Positions 54,008 to 62,938 of a stretch of DNA of 64,000 nt are shown one piece after another (position 1 is the stretch's first letter; every line of letters starts with the position of its first letter). The notes under the pieces are model-generated. The model was not told where the DNA came from. It was given only the letters and a program-made list of their open reading frames with translations, and did no database searches. Where the stretch lies: NCBI RefSeq assembly GCF_900142275.1, contig NZ_FRAI01000007.1:49917-113916 (forward strand). The letters run 5' to 3'. The DNA is from Anaerobranca californiensis DSM 14826. Lineage in GTDB: Bacteria; Bacillota; Proteinivoracia; Proteinivoracales; Proteinivoracaceae. Made by a program: the position numbers and the translations under genes.

Positions 54008-55420
54008 TTACAAAATTGGGGAAACCAAGCGGGCGATTGATTCTTTAAATTTCATCCCAATACTCCTTTGATTATATTTTTCAAGGGTTATTTCTTCACA
54101 AATTTCTAGGTCAGCTAAAAAAATCCCTTTAAGTTCACTGGCAGTCTTAGTATCATAAATAAAGGCATTGATTTCAAAATTTAATTTAAAACTGCGGACA
54201 TCCATATTGGTAGTTCCAACAGAAGCCACTTCCCCATCTACGACTATAGTTTTGCTGTGGAGAAAACCACCTTTATAGTGATAACACCTGGCCCCACTTT
54301 CTAACATTAACCCTAAATAAGAATGGTTAGCTTCATAGACGAAGGGATGATCCGGTTTATCTGGCACTACAATTCTAACATCTACGCCAGACATAGTAGC
54401 TATCTTCAAAGCTTCTAGCATTGTCTGGTCGGGAATAAAGTATGGTGTTTGAATATAGATAGATTTTTTTGCTCCATAAATCATTTTTAAAAAAAGGTAT
54501 TTTATTTCTTCTTCCCGGGAGTCGGGACCACTTGTCACTATTTGCACCTTTACTTCTCCTAGATTCTCCTTTTTGGGAAAATATCTCTGATAATAATCAA
54601 CCTCTTCACCAGAAGCAAAATTCCAATCCAGTAAGAAGCGATATTGTAAAGTATCTACACTTTCTCCCACAAGGCGTAAATGGGTATCCCGCCAAAAGCC
54701 AAATTCTTCTTTTTGTCCTAGATACTCTTTTCCTACATTAAAACCTCCAATATAGCCTACTTTCCCGTCTATTACTACAATTTTACGATGATTCCTGTAG
54801 TTAATGTCTAAAAAAGAAGGGGAAAACTTAACAGCTTTACCTCCAGCCTTAAAAAGGGGAGCAAAAAAGTTCCTAGGTAATTTTCTACAACCCATGCCAT
54901 CATAAAGAACCCTTACCTCAACCCCTTCATAAGCCTTTTGGGTCAATAGTTCTAAAAGTTTACGACCTAAATGGTCGTTTTTTATAATGTAGTAATTTAT
55001 ATGAATGTGACATTGGGCCTTTTCAATATCTTGAAATAAAGAATTAAATTTATCCTCTCCCCTAACAAAAATCTCTACTTCGTTATAACCTACAAAGGAT
55101 GACGGGTGACTTTTATAACCTAATCTAACCATCCTTCTTATATATGGAGTATGAATTTGAAAAAGGATTCTATTTATTGTACTGCTAAAATCGTGGGGAA
55201 ATCGAAAATCTTTAATTTGTTTTTCCCGATAGATTTTCCTTTTACGAAACCGCAAACCAAAGAAAAGGTAAATTATAAATCCGATACCAGGAAGTAAAGT
55301 TAAAATTAATACCCAAGCCCAAGTAGCAGTAGGGTCCCGCCTTTCTAGAAAAATTAAAGTTATAGCAAAAATTAGATTTAACACTGAGATTATAGAAAAG
55401 GTTAAGTAAAATAAATTCAT
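54008..55420 (-). CDS. cls: Cardiolipin synthase (phospholipase D family)
   Basis: It condenses two phosphatidylglycerols to cardiolipin at the membrane. Two N-terminal helices (residues 1-55, including TATWAWVLILTLLPGIGFIIYLFFG) precede two HKD catalytic motifs: NHRKIVVIDGKVGYIGGFNVG (about 215) and HSKTIVVDGEVASVGTTNMD (about 393). The 470-residue length is that of bacterial Cls. The ATG follows AAGGGGG. Confidence 0.96.
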   Translation of the reverse strand: MNLFYLTFSIISVLNLIFAITLIFLERRDPTATWAWVLILTLLPGIGFIIYLFFGLRFRKRKIYREKQIKDFRFPHDFSSTINRILFQIHTPYIRRMVRLGYKSHPSSFVGYNEVEIFVRGEDKFNSLFQDIEKAQCHIHINYYIIKNDHLGRKLLELLTQKAYEGVEVRVLYDGMGCRKLPRNFFAPLFKAGGKAVKFSPSFLDINYRNHRKIVVIDGKVGYIGGFNVGKEYLGQKEEFGFWRDTHLRLVGESVDTLQYRFLLDWNFASGEEVDYYQRYFPKKENLGEVKVQIVTSGPDSREEEIKYLFLKMIYGAKKSIYIQTPYFIPDQTMLEALKIATMSGVDVRIVVPDKPDHPFVYEANHSYLGLMLESGARCYHYKGGFLHSKTIVVDGEVASVGTTNMDVRSFKLNFEINAFIYDTKTASELKGIFLADLEICEEITLEKYNQRSIGMKFKESIARLVSPIL

Positions 55421-55452
55421 TCGATATCCCCCTTAAAGAGAAACCATTAGAT

Positions 55453-56736
55453 TTAACTAGAACATAATGGACATTTATGATTTATCATAAAGGGTATTTT
55501 TATAAAATCCCTTTCTAGACTATCATGCATCAAGACTTTCCCTTGTAGGTTTGATTTAATTCCTACGAGGTTTTTTATTGCCTCTACACATTGTAGTACT
55601 CCTATAGTTCCAGGCAGTGAACCTACTATGCCAATTTCCCTTTTTACAAAGTAGTCTTCCCTTTGAGGAACCATACAGCGATAACAAGGGGTTACCTTTG
55701 GAATAATATTAGTTACCTGTCCATAAAAGGTTTTAATTGCCCCTTCAATATATGGAATATTTTCTCGGTAACAACCATCATTTAAAATATACCTACTAGG
55801 TATGTTATCTAAAGCACCGATGACTACATCATAATCTTTAATTATTTCCCGAACATTTTCTTCAGTAATCTTTACTTTATAAGGGATTACCTTTACATCG
55901 GGATAAAGGGATGATAGAAGTTTCTGGGCTGATTCAACTTTAAAAAGCCCTATTTTAGATGTGGAATGGAGAATTTGCCGATTTAAATTGCTAATTTCAA
56001 CTTGGTCATAATCCACTAAGCCAATTGTACCAATTCCTATTCTTCCTAATGTCAAAGCAACGGGAGAGCCTAATCCACCTGCACCTACAACCAAAACCTT
56101 TCTATTACGTAAATTTAAATTCCCAAATTTAATGTTATTTTCCCCTAATCCCATATCAGCATCACTTGTTAAAAGATTAAAGGAAAATCCCTGCTCTAAT
56201 GAAACCCCTAAACCTAATACCTTTTTAATCACTTCCGTTGTCAAAATGGTACCCAAAAAATTAAAGGCTAAAGTTAGGGGAAAGTTATCTTGTGTTTCTA
56301 CAAATCCCGTTGTTTTAGATAATATCCATTGTAAATCTTTAAAGTTAGAACATTCTTTTATATAGACTTCCCAAGGTTGAGCTAAAGCTATTATGTAAGG
56401 TCCTTCTTCTAGTTTTTCCGTTATTTCATCAATAAAATTTCTACCTCCCACAATGATAGTTGTCTTGTTGTTATCCTTTAATTTTCTATAGTCATTTAAC
56501 CCTTTAATTTGGATTTTTAATTCAGGATTTAAGTCTTTAGCATGTTCCACTAACCCTTCGATATTAGATATTTCCTTTAAATAGATAGTAATATTAATTA
56601 TACCCACTGCAGCTAAATAAAGGAGGAGCATATTAGGGATTTTTTCCGCCAATATTTCTACATTTTCCTCCATAAGTTTCCTTTGTCCCTTTTCCCCTAT
56701 TTGTGGAATAATAACCTGACGGCGAAATCGCTCCAA
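55453..56736 (-). CDS. ThiF/MoeB-like E1 protein with two fused E1 domains, the first degenerate
   Basis: The C-terminal half (about residues 205-427) is an intact E1-type adenylating domain: VLVVGAGGLGSPVALTLGRIG (ATP site), NLNRQILH, VIGALDNIPSRY (Mg-binding Asp), and zinc cysteines CYRC and CPLC. The N-terminal half opens like a ThiF protein (ERFRRQVIIPQIGEKGQRKL) but its glycine motif is replaced by AEKIPNM. Later parts still line up with the second half (DLNPELKI...TTIIVGG; NFLGTILTTEVIKKVLGLG). It therefore looks like a tandem duplication with one dead ATP site. No cysteine is seen in the crossover loop. I use TTG 56736, six bases after GGGGAGGGG; ATG 56781 is an alternative. The ubiquitin-like partner is unknown. 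Confidence 0.82.
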   Translation of the reverse strand: MERFRRQVIIPQIGEKGQRKLMEENVEILAEKIPNMLLLYLAAVGIINITIYLKEISNIEGLVEHAKDLNPELKIQIKGLNDYRKLKDNNKTTIIVGGRNFIDEITEKLEEGPYIIALAQPWEVYIKECSNFKDLQWILSKTTGFVETQDNFPLTLAFNFLGTILTTEVIKKVLGLGVSLEQGFSFNLLTSDADMGLGENNIKFGNLNLRNRKVLVVGAGGLGSPVALTLGRIGIGTIGLVDYDQVEISNLNRQILHSTSKIGLFKVESAQKLLSSLYPDVKVIPYKVKITEENVREIIKDYDVVIGALDNIPSRYILNDGCYRENIPYIEGAIKTFYGQVTNIIPKVTPCYRCMVPQREDYFVKREIGIVGSLPGTIGVLQCVEAIKNLVGIKSNLQGKVLMHDSLERDFIKIPFMINHKCPLCSS

Positions 56737-56810
56737 AATAATCCCCTCCCCAAAAAGAATATATTTATTAATATACTGCATTTAATGGCATTTTCCTCCT
56801 TTAAGTAGCA

Positions 56811-56838
56811 AAAGGGATTGGCTTTCACCAACCCCTTT
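56811..56838 (-). terminator. Terminator after treR
   Basis: The 11-base stem AAAGGGATTGG / CCAACCCCTTT has one G-U pair on the minus-strand RNA, with a six-base loop, and is followed by TTTTGC. It should end the trehalose operon. Confidence 0.65.
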
Positions 56839-57568
56839 AACGTTGCCTTCTAGCAAAATCTACAAATCTAAATTTATCTGGTCTATGTCTAGACTCGGTA
56901 TACTGAAACAAAGTAGCATCATCTAAATAAGTATGGCTTTTAACTACCACTACCATATCGTAATTTTTTAAGTCTAACAGACCCTTATCTTCCTCTGTAG
57001 CCCTTTGTACCGTTATTTCCTTTTTAGCAAAACTGATTTGTAAACCTAGACCATTTTCTAAATAATTATATATAGAATCTTGGCATATTTCTTTAGTCAA
57101 AGATGGAATAAACTCTTTTATAAAATAATCTTTATCTAAAATTATTTTCCTTTTATCTATTTCCCTTACCCTAACTACTTCCCAAACTTCTCTACCTTCC
57201 TCTATTTTAAGTTGTTCTGCCAAATACCCATCGGCGGTAATAACCTCTATTTTTTGTACATAAGTTTTCCATTCTTTACCCATCCTCTGGGCTAGTTCTT
57301 TAAAGCTGGTAATACCTGATACAGGAAAATCTATCCGGTTTATATCTAATGTAAAAGATCCCTTTCCTTTAATTTTTTGGATATAGCCATTACTTTCCAA
57401 AAGGTTTAATGCCTTCCTGACTGTATCCCGGGATACCCCATATATATCCATCAGTTCATTTTCCGAAGGAAGCTTACTGTTTACACCTAATTTCCCCTTT
57501 TCAATTTTCCCAACAATATCATTATAAATCATCAAATATTTACTATCCATTTCCATCACCGATGCCAT
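56837..57568 (-). CDS. treR: GntR/HutC-family repressor of the trehalose operon
   Basis: It represses the tre genes until trehalose-6-phosphate binds. The N-terminal winged helix (about 10-75) includes KLPSENELMDIYGVSRDTVRKALNLLESNGYIQKIKGKGSF. The C-terminal UTRA ligand domain includes FPVSGITSFKELAQRMGKEWKTYV and the end SRHRPDKFRFVDFARRQR, typical of TreR. The 243-residue length fits. It is the last gene of treP-treC-treR. No strong ribosome site precedes ATG 57568, eight bases after the treC stop, so it may be translated at a low level by coupling; in-frame ATGs at 57556 and 57550 are possible. Confidence 0.94.
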   Translation of the reverse strand: MASVMEMDSKYLMIYNDIVGKIEKGKLGVNSKLPSENELMDIYGVSRDTVRKALNLLESNGYIQKIKGKGSFTLDINRIDFPVSGITSFKELAQRMGKEWKTYVQKIEVITADGYLAEQLKIEEGREVWEVVRVREIDKRKIILDKDYFIKEFIPSLTKEICQDSIYNYLENGLGLQISFAKKEITVQRATEEDKGLLDLKNYDMVVVVKSHTYLDDATLFQYTESRHRPDKFRFVDFARRQR

Positions 57569-57575
57569 TTTAACA

Positions 57576-59249
57576 TTATTCAGCTGATTTTACAAGCTGA
57601 AATACCACCGATTCATATGGCCTAAGTAAAAAACTATTGGGATTTGTTGGTGGATTATGGTAGTTGGCAAGAAGTACTTTACTACTATATCCCTCAAATT
57701 CTTCACCAACAGGTAATTGAAACAAAGTTTCTTCTTTATAGAAATTATTTACTACTAGTAATTTTTCCCCTTTCCAACTCCTAATGTAACTGAATATTTT
57801 AGGGTGTTCCTCTAAAAGGGGTGTAAAACTACCATATGCTATAATGTCCATTTCCTTCCTTAGATGAATAAGTTTTCTATAATAATGAAGAATCGAATCC
57901 TGATCTTTTAAAGCCTTGTCCACATTAATTTCTTTATAATTTTTATTTACCTCAATCCAAGGCTGCCCGGTAGTAAAACCGGCATTTGGGGAATCATCCC
58001 ACTGCATAGGCGTTCTAGAATTATCCCTGGATTTTCGCTGTAAAGTTTTAAGAATGTCCTTTTCATCTCTACCTTGTTCCTTTAAAATCCTATAATAATT
58101 TATTGATTCCACATCCCTATATTGATCAATTTTATCAAAATAAGGATTTGTCATCCCGATTTCTTCCCCTTGATAAATATAAGGGGTTCCCCTTAAAAGA
58201 TACATAGCAGTTGCTAACATTTTAGCAGATTCTTTCCAATATTCCTTATCATCACCAAAGCGGGATACAATCCGAGGTTGATCGTGGTTGCACCAAAAAA
58301 GGGCATTCCAACCATTTCCCTTTTCCATTTCCCTTTGCCAATGATTGAGGATACCTTTTAAGGCGAGGAAGTCAAAATCTTGATCTGACCATTTGTCTCC
58401 ATTTTTATAATCTACTTTTAGGTGATGGAAGTTAAATACCATAGAAAGCTCTTGTTCTTGGGGATTGGAATATTTTATACAATGTTCTACTGTTGTTGAA
58501 GACATTTCCCCAACGGTTACTATATCATCCCTTTTTCCAAAGGTATTTTTATTTAATTCTTTGAGATACTGGTGGATTTTAGGCCCATCGGTGTAAAATC
58601 TTCGGCCATCCCCTTGATAGTCATCTTCCATTTTTTCCGGTTTAGAAATTAAATTTATAACATCAAACCGAAACCCTTTAACCCCTTTATCTATCCAAAA
58701 GTTAACTATATCGTAAATTTCTTTTCTTACTTCTAAGTTTTCCCAGTTTAAATCAGCTTGGGTAACATCAAAAAGGTGTAGATAATATTGGTTACATTGA
58801 GGTACATACTCCCATGCTGAACCTCCAAACTTAGAAAGCCAGTTAGTCGGTTCCTTACCATCTTTAGGATCTTTAAAAATATAATAATCCTTATACCTCT
58901 TATCACCTTGTAAAGCTTTTTGGAACCACTGATGTTCTGTGGAGGTATGGTTAAAAACCATATCTAGCATTATCCCTATACCCCGCTTATCACCTTGTTG
59001 GATCAGTTCTTCTAAATCCTCCATAGTACCAAATTTAGGGTCTACAGAGCGATAGTCAGCAACATCATATCCATTATCTTTCTGGGGTGAAATGTAAAAG
59101 GGAGTTAACCAAATATAATCTACACCTAAAAATTTAAGATAATCTAGTTTTTCTATTACACCTTTTAAATCACCTAAACCATCACCATTTGTATCTTTAA
59201 AGGATTTCGGATAAATTTGATAGATAACACTTTTTTTAAAGTCTGTCAT
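57576..59249 (-). CDS. treC: Alpha,alpha-phosphotrehalase (trehalose-6-phosphate hydrolase)
   Basis: It splits trehalose-6-phosphate into glucose and glucose-6-phosphate in the cytoplasm. This GH13 enzyme has the N-terminal VIYQIYPKSFKDTNGDGLGDL, DMVFNHTSTEHQWF (about 100), GFRFDVINLISK (nucleophile Asp, about 195), VGEMSSTTVEHC (acid Glu) and FWCNHDQPRIVSRFG (about 320). The 557-residue length is typical. The pairing with treP and treR supports phosphotrehalase rather than a general oligo-1,6-glucosidase. The ATG follows AAGGAG. Confidence 0.95.
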   Translation of the reverse strand: MTDFKKSVIYQIYPKSFKDTNGDGLGDLKGVIEKLDYLKFLGVDYIWLTPFYISPQKDNGYDVADYRSVDPKFGTMEDLEELIQQGDKRGIGIMLDMVFNHTSTEHQWFQKALQGDKRYKDYYIFKDPKDGKEPTNWLSKFGGSAWEYVPQCNQYYLHLFDVTQADLNWENLEVRKEIYDIVNFWIDKGVKGFRFDVINLISKPEKMEDDYQGDGRRFYTDGPKIHQYLKELNKNTFGKRDDIVTVGEMSSTTVEHCIKYSNPQEQELSMVFNFHHLKVDYKNGDKWSDQDFDFLALKGILNHWQREMEKGNGWNALFWCNHDQPRIVSRFGDDKEYWKESAKMLATAMYLLRGTPYIYQGEEIGMTNPYFDKIDQYRDVESINYYRILKEQGRDEKDILKTLQRKSRDNSRTPMQWDDSPNAGFTTGQPWIEVNKNYKEINVDKALKDQDSILHYYRKLIHLRKEMDIIAYGSFTPLLEEHPKIFSYIRSWKGEKLLVVNNFYKEETLFQLPVGEEFEGYSSKVLLANYHNPPTNPNSFLLRPYESVVFQLVKSAE

Positions 59250-59354
59250 TAAAATCTACTCCTTGTTTATAGTCTAATATTTCTTATAATCTTATGGTCT
59301 TATTTTTTTCTAAGTTTGAGAATCTTTGCCTATACTAAATGGTGATATTTATAA

Positions 59355-59373
59355 AAGGGGGAAAATCCCCCTT
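59355..59373 (-). promoter_or_regulatory. G+C-rich hairpin between treP and treC
   Basis: The seven-base stem AAGGGGG / CCCCCTT with a five-base loop lies 22 bases after treP. The minus-strand sequence after it is only moderately T-rich. It may be a partial terminator or an mRNA-stability element separating treP from treC. Confidence 0.45.
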
Positions 59374-59395
59374 AACTTTTATAAAACTATACTTT

Positions 59396-60837
59396 TTAGG
59401 AAGCTATGCTTTTACTATTTTTTACAAATAAATTATTCTTGGAAAAAATCACCGTTAATGTAAAAGGCACAACTATTGCTATTAACATTGCGATAGCAAA
59501 TAGTAACATGTATTGGGGTTGGATTGATAAAATACCGGGCAATCCTCCAACACCTATAGAGTTAGCCATAACCCCAGTAGCTACCGAAAACACCCCTGCT
59601 AAAGCAGAACCAATCATAGCTGCAAAGAAGGGATATACGTATTTTAAGTTAATACCAAACATCGCCGGTTCTGTAACACCTAGATAACAAGAAATAGTAG
59701 CAGGGATAGATACCTGTTTTTCATCTTCTTTTTCTGGTTTATTGCGGTTTATAAAGATTATCCCTAATACTGCAGAACCCTGAGCTATATTAGATAAAGC
59801 GATCATTGGCCATAGATTAGTACCGCCAAATTCACTCATTAACTGTAAATCAATGGCATTGGTCATGTGATGTAATCCTGTAATTACTAGTGGTGCATAG
59901 AAGAAACCAAATACTGCAGCGAATAACCAACCAAAGGCAGAGGTTAATCCCGAATAAACTACATTAGAGATTACAGAACCTATTCTCCAACCAATAGGTC
60001 CTACCACAATGTGGGCAATAAGGACAGTTGGAACTAAAGCAAAGAACGGAACTACTATCATCGAAATGTATTCTGGAGTGATTTTACGGATTTTTATTTC
60101 TAAATAACTTAAGATAAATCCAGCTAACATAGCAGGAATAACTTGAGCTTGGTAACCTATCATTTTAATCTGAGTAAAACCAAAATCCCAAACTGGAGGT
60201 TCAGCACCACCGGCTACTGCATAGGCATTTAATAGCTGTGGGGATACTAAAGTAATACCTAAGACAATACCCAAAATTTGTGTTGTCCCCATTTTTTTGC
60301 AATAGACCAAGTTATACCAACTGGCAAGAAGAAGAATATCGCTTCACCAATTAACCAAAGGAAATGGTGAACACCTGCCCAAAACTGGGAAACATCGGTC
60401 AAAGTTTTTGTTCCATCTTCATAAAAGGCAATATCACCGATGACATTTCTAAAACCTAAAATCAAACCACCGACAACAATAGCAGGGATAATGGGAGCAA
60501 ATATTTCAGCTAAGTGGGAAATCAGCCTTTGGAGTAAATTCATATTCTGTCTACCAGCTTTTTTAGCTTCATCTTTACTGCTTTCTTTAAGGCCAGTTTC
60601 TTTAATTAATTCGTTGTAAAAAACTGAAACTTCATTTCCAATAATTATTTGGAATTGTCCTGCTTGGGTAAAACTACCTTTTACAGATTTTATCTTTTCA
60701 ATTTTTTCGATATCAGCTTTTTTAGGATCAGCTAAAACAAAACGCAATCTGGTGGCACAGTGGGATACAGTTACAATGTTTTCTTTTCCACCAATACCTT
60801 CTAACAATTCTCTAATGTCATTAGAAAATTTCCCCAT
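59396..60837 (-). pseudogene. treP: Trehalose-specific PTS enzyme IIBC, interrupted by one frameshift
   Basis: It imports trehalose while phosphorylating it to trehalose-6-phosphate, the substrate of TreC. The IIB domain (residues 1-90) has the phosphocysteine in VTVSHCATRLRFVL. The IIC domain spans about ten helices (ITGLHHMTNAIDLQ near the substrate site; SCYLGVTEPAMFGINLKYVYPF). The first 192 codons and the last 304 are in different frames. One more base in the seven-T run at 60292-60298 gives SIAKKMGTTQILGIVLGI and a single 480-residue chain, the normal length. There is no IIA domain, as usual for TreP. The ATG at 60837 follows GGGAGG and a TreR-type operator/promoter. Confidence 0.92.
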
Positions 60838-60868
60838 TAAAAATCCTCCCTTTTTTTATTTTTAAAAA

Positions 60869-60882
60869 CTTGTACGTACAAG
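60869..60882 (-). promoter_or_regulatory. TreR-type operator 1 (14-bp perfect palindrome)
   Basis: CTTGTACGTACAAG lies downstream of the -10 element, 32 bases before treP. It shares its core TGTACGTACA with operator 2 and resembles known GntR/HutC-type sites. Binding of TreR is inferred from the gene in the same operon. Confidence 0.75.
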
Positions 60883-60896
60883 ATCTGTCTATAAAT

Positions 60897-60925
60897 ATTT
60901 TAGCCTGTACGTACATGTTTGTCAA
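60897..60925 (-). promoter_or_regulatory. Sigma-A promoter of the trehalose operon, with operator 2 in the spacer
   Basis: On the minus strand, a perfect -35 TTGACA (60920-60925) and -10 TAAAAT (60897-60902) are 17 bases apart. The palindrome TGTACGTACA (60906-60915) lies inside the spacer, so a bound repressor would block RNA polymerase directly. Confidence 0.82.
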
Positions 60926-61049
60926 GGGGGATTTTAATAATTTATGAAATAATTATATTTTTCCTAACATTTTCTAACTAAAGTTTTAAGTAGATAACTT
61001 AAGTACCAAAAAACAACTTTTTAATGGAAATAATTAAAAGGCCAAATTA

Positions 61050-61078
61050 TTGCACTTACAGTAAATCTATAATATAAT
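61050..61078 (+). promoter_or_regulatory. Sigma-A promoter of ychF
   Basis: TTGCAC (61050-61055), a 17-base spacer and a perfect TATAAT (61073-61078), 54 bases before the start codon. Confidence 0.75.
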
Positions 61079-61132
61079 TAAATATTGTGTAAAAGATGTA
61101 ATATATTTTATTCAAAGAAAGGAACGGTTATA

Positions 61133-62230
61133 ATGAAGCTGGGAATTGTAGGATTGCCAAATGTAGGGAAAAGTACCCTTTTTAACGCCATAACCCAAGC
61201 AGGAGCAGAGTCAGCTAACTATCCCTTTTGTACCATCGAACCAAATGTCGGGGTAGTGCCGGTACCAGATCATAGATTAGAAGTGCTAGCCAAAATCTAT
61301 AACTCAAAAAAAATTGTCCCTGCCACCATAGAATTCTATGATATTGCGGGACTTGTCAGAGGAGCTAGTAAAGGAGAAGGTTTAGGTAATAAATTTTTAT
61401 CCCATATCAGAGAAGTTGAAGCTATTGTCCATGTAGTAAGGTGTTTTGAAAATGGAAATGTCGTCCATGTCGATGGCAGTGTAAACCCTTTAAGGGATAT
61501 TGAAACAATAAATTTAGAACTAATCTTTTCTGATTTAGAGATCCTTGAAAAACGGTTAACTAAGGTTCAAAAATTACTTAAGGGAGATAAATCCTATGCA
61601 GAGGAAATCAACCTTATCCAACGGTTAATTGAAGTACTTCAAAGTGGAAAATCTGCTAGGGTTTTAGAACTGTCAAAGGAAGAAAAGGAACTGATAAAAA
61701 CCTTTAATCTTTTGAGTACCAAACCGGTTATTTATGTTGCCAATGTTTCTGAAGATGATTTGCTAGATGAAGGGGCAAATAATCCCCATGTTCAAAGGGT
61801 TAGGGAGTATGCTAGCTCTGAAGATGCTGAAGTAGTAGTAATAAGTGCCCAAATAGAAGAAGAAATTTCATCACTACCCCCTGATGAAAAAAAAGAATTC
61901 TTAAAGGAACTAGGGATTGAAAAGTCTGGTCTTGAAAAACTTATCCAAGCTAGTTATAAGTTATTAGGACTTATGAGCTTTTTAACAGCTGGTCCTATGG
62001 AAACAAGGGCTTGGACCATCAAAATTGGAACTTATGCTCCCCAAGCTGCCGGCAAAATCCACTCTGATATAGAAAGGGGATTCATTAAAGCAGAAGTAAT
62101 TTCCTTTGACGATTTAATGGCCCATGGTGGTAATATGAACACTGCTAAGGAAAAAGGGTTAGTACGGATAGAAGGAAAAGAATACATTATGCAAGATGGA
62201 GATGTCGTCCATTTCCGTTTTAATGTATAA
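61133..62230 (+). CDS. ychF: Redox-regulated ATPase/GTPase YchF (Obg-like)
   Basis: This universal P-loop protein binds ribosomes and prefers ATP. The G1 motif is at the very start (GIVGLPNVGKSTLFNAITQ); the G3 motif is in YDIAGLVRGASKGEGLGNKFL (about 70), followed by the helical domain and the C-terminal TGS domain (RAWTIKIGTYAPQAAGKIHSD to DGDVVHFRFNV). The 365-residue length is standard. I chose ATG 61133 after AAAGGAACGG; an open frame extends 16 codons upstream but lacks a ribosome site and homology. Confidence 0.97.
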   Translation: MKLGIVGLPNVGKSTLFNAITQAGAESANYPFCTIEPNVGVVPVPDHRLEVLAKIYNSKKIVPATIEFYDIAGLVRGASKGEGLGNKFLSHIREVEAIVHVVRCFENGNVVHVDGSVNPLRDIETINLELIFSDLEILEKRLTKVQKLLKGDKSYAEEINLIQRLIEVLQSGKSARVLELSKEEKELIKTFNLLSTKPVIYVANVSEDDLLDEGANNPHVQRVREYASSEDAEVVVISAQIEEEISSLPPDEKKEFLKELGIEKSGLEKLIQASYKLLGLMSFLTAGPMETRAWTIKIGTYAPQAAGKIHSDIERGFIKAEVISFDDLMAHGGNMNTAKEKGLVRIEGKEYIMQDGDVVHFRFNV

Positions 62231-62259
62231 AAGCTGCCAAAAAAGGCAGCTTTTTTTTA
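62229..62259. terminator. Terminator after ychF, also facing the next gene
   Basis: The ten-base stem AAAAGCTGCC / GGCAGCTTTT with a six-base loop is followed by eight T on the plus strand; the minus strand also has a short T run. Confidence 0.9.
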
Positions 62260-62260
62260 T

Positions 62261-62938
62261 TTAATTACAAATAAAAGTAAAAATATAGATCATTGCTAAA
62301 AGTATAGGCTGGTGAATTAAATAAATCCATAATGATTTTTGGCTTATAAATGATATCAAGGGATTGTGAAAATTAAAAGGAAAGATACTCTTTTTTGGGT
62401 AGTAATATATTTTATATACTATTATCCCTAAGATAAAAGGTGCTAAATAAGGAATTAAAGGATAATAATCCATTGAGCTAAAGCCTTTGTACATAATTCC
62501 TAAAGGGAGTAACAAGCTATTTCTCCACAATATTCCCTTTAGGGGGTTGTAAGCGATAATCCCAGCTAACACCAATAAAAGAAGGTTGTTTATTTTTAAT
62601 AGGAAGGGAGAAATTAGCATACTAATTCCTAAAAAGTGGAGAATCCCAAATCTAACATAAGTTTTGGGAAACAAAATATAGGTTATTATTGTAATGACAA
62701 TACCCCAAAGGAAAACATAAGCTCCCCTTTTAAAGTTTTTTCTACTTAAACCACTACTTATCCCTGATACAAAGATAAAGAGCAGTGCAGCAGTTTTTCC
62801 CACTTCTTTCCAAGGGGATAGGTTATAATCAATATCTACATTGGCAAACTCCTTTAGATCGTAGACAAAGTGAAAAATCACCATTAAAGTTATTGCCAAA
62901 AACCGCAAAAAATCAATTTCCCAAATTCTATTTTTCAT
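62261..62938 (-). CDS. DUF1624 / heparan-alpha-glucosaminide acetyltransferase-like membrane protein
   Basis: This 225-residue protein has about seven helices and the family start RIWEIDFLRFLAITLMVIFHFVYDL, with the conserved histidine in helix 1. Later landmarks are LFIFVSGISSGLSRKNFKRG, RFGILHFLGISMLISPFLL and the terminal LWIYLIHQPILLAMIY. Relatives transfer acetyl or acyl groups across the membrane to sugars or other acceptors; the acceptor here is unknown. Its ATG lies within the end of the ABC permease gene (11-base overlap) after AAGGTGGG. Confidence 0.85.
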   Translation of the reverse strand: MKNRIWEIDFLRFLAITLMVIFHFVYDLKEFANVDIDYNLSPWKEVGKTAALLFIFVSGISSGLSRKNFKRGAYVFLWGIVITIITYILFPKTYVRFGILHFLGISMLISPFLLKINNLLLLVLAGIIAYNPLKGILWRNSLLLPLGIMYKGFSSMDYYPLIPYLAPFILGIIVYKIYYYPKKSIFPFNFHNPLISFISQKSLWIYLIHQPILLAMIYIFTFICN

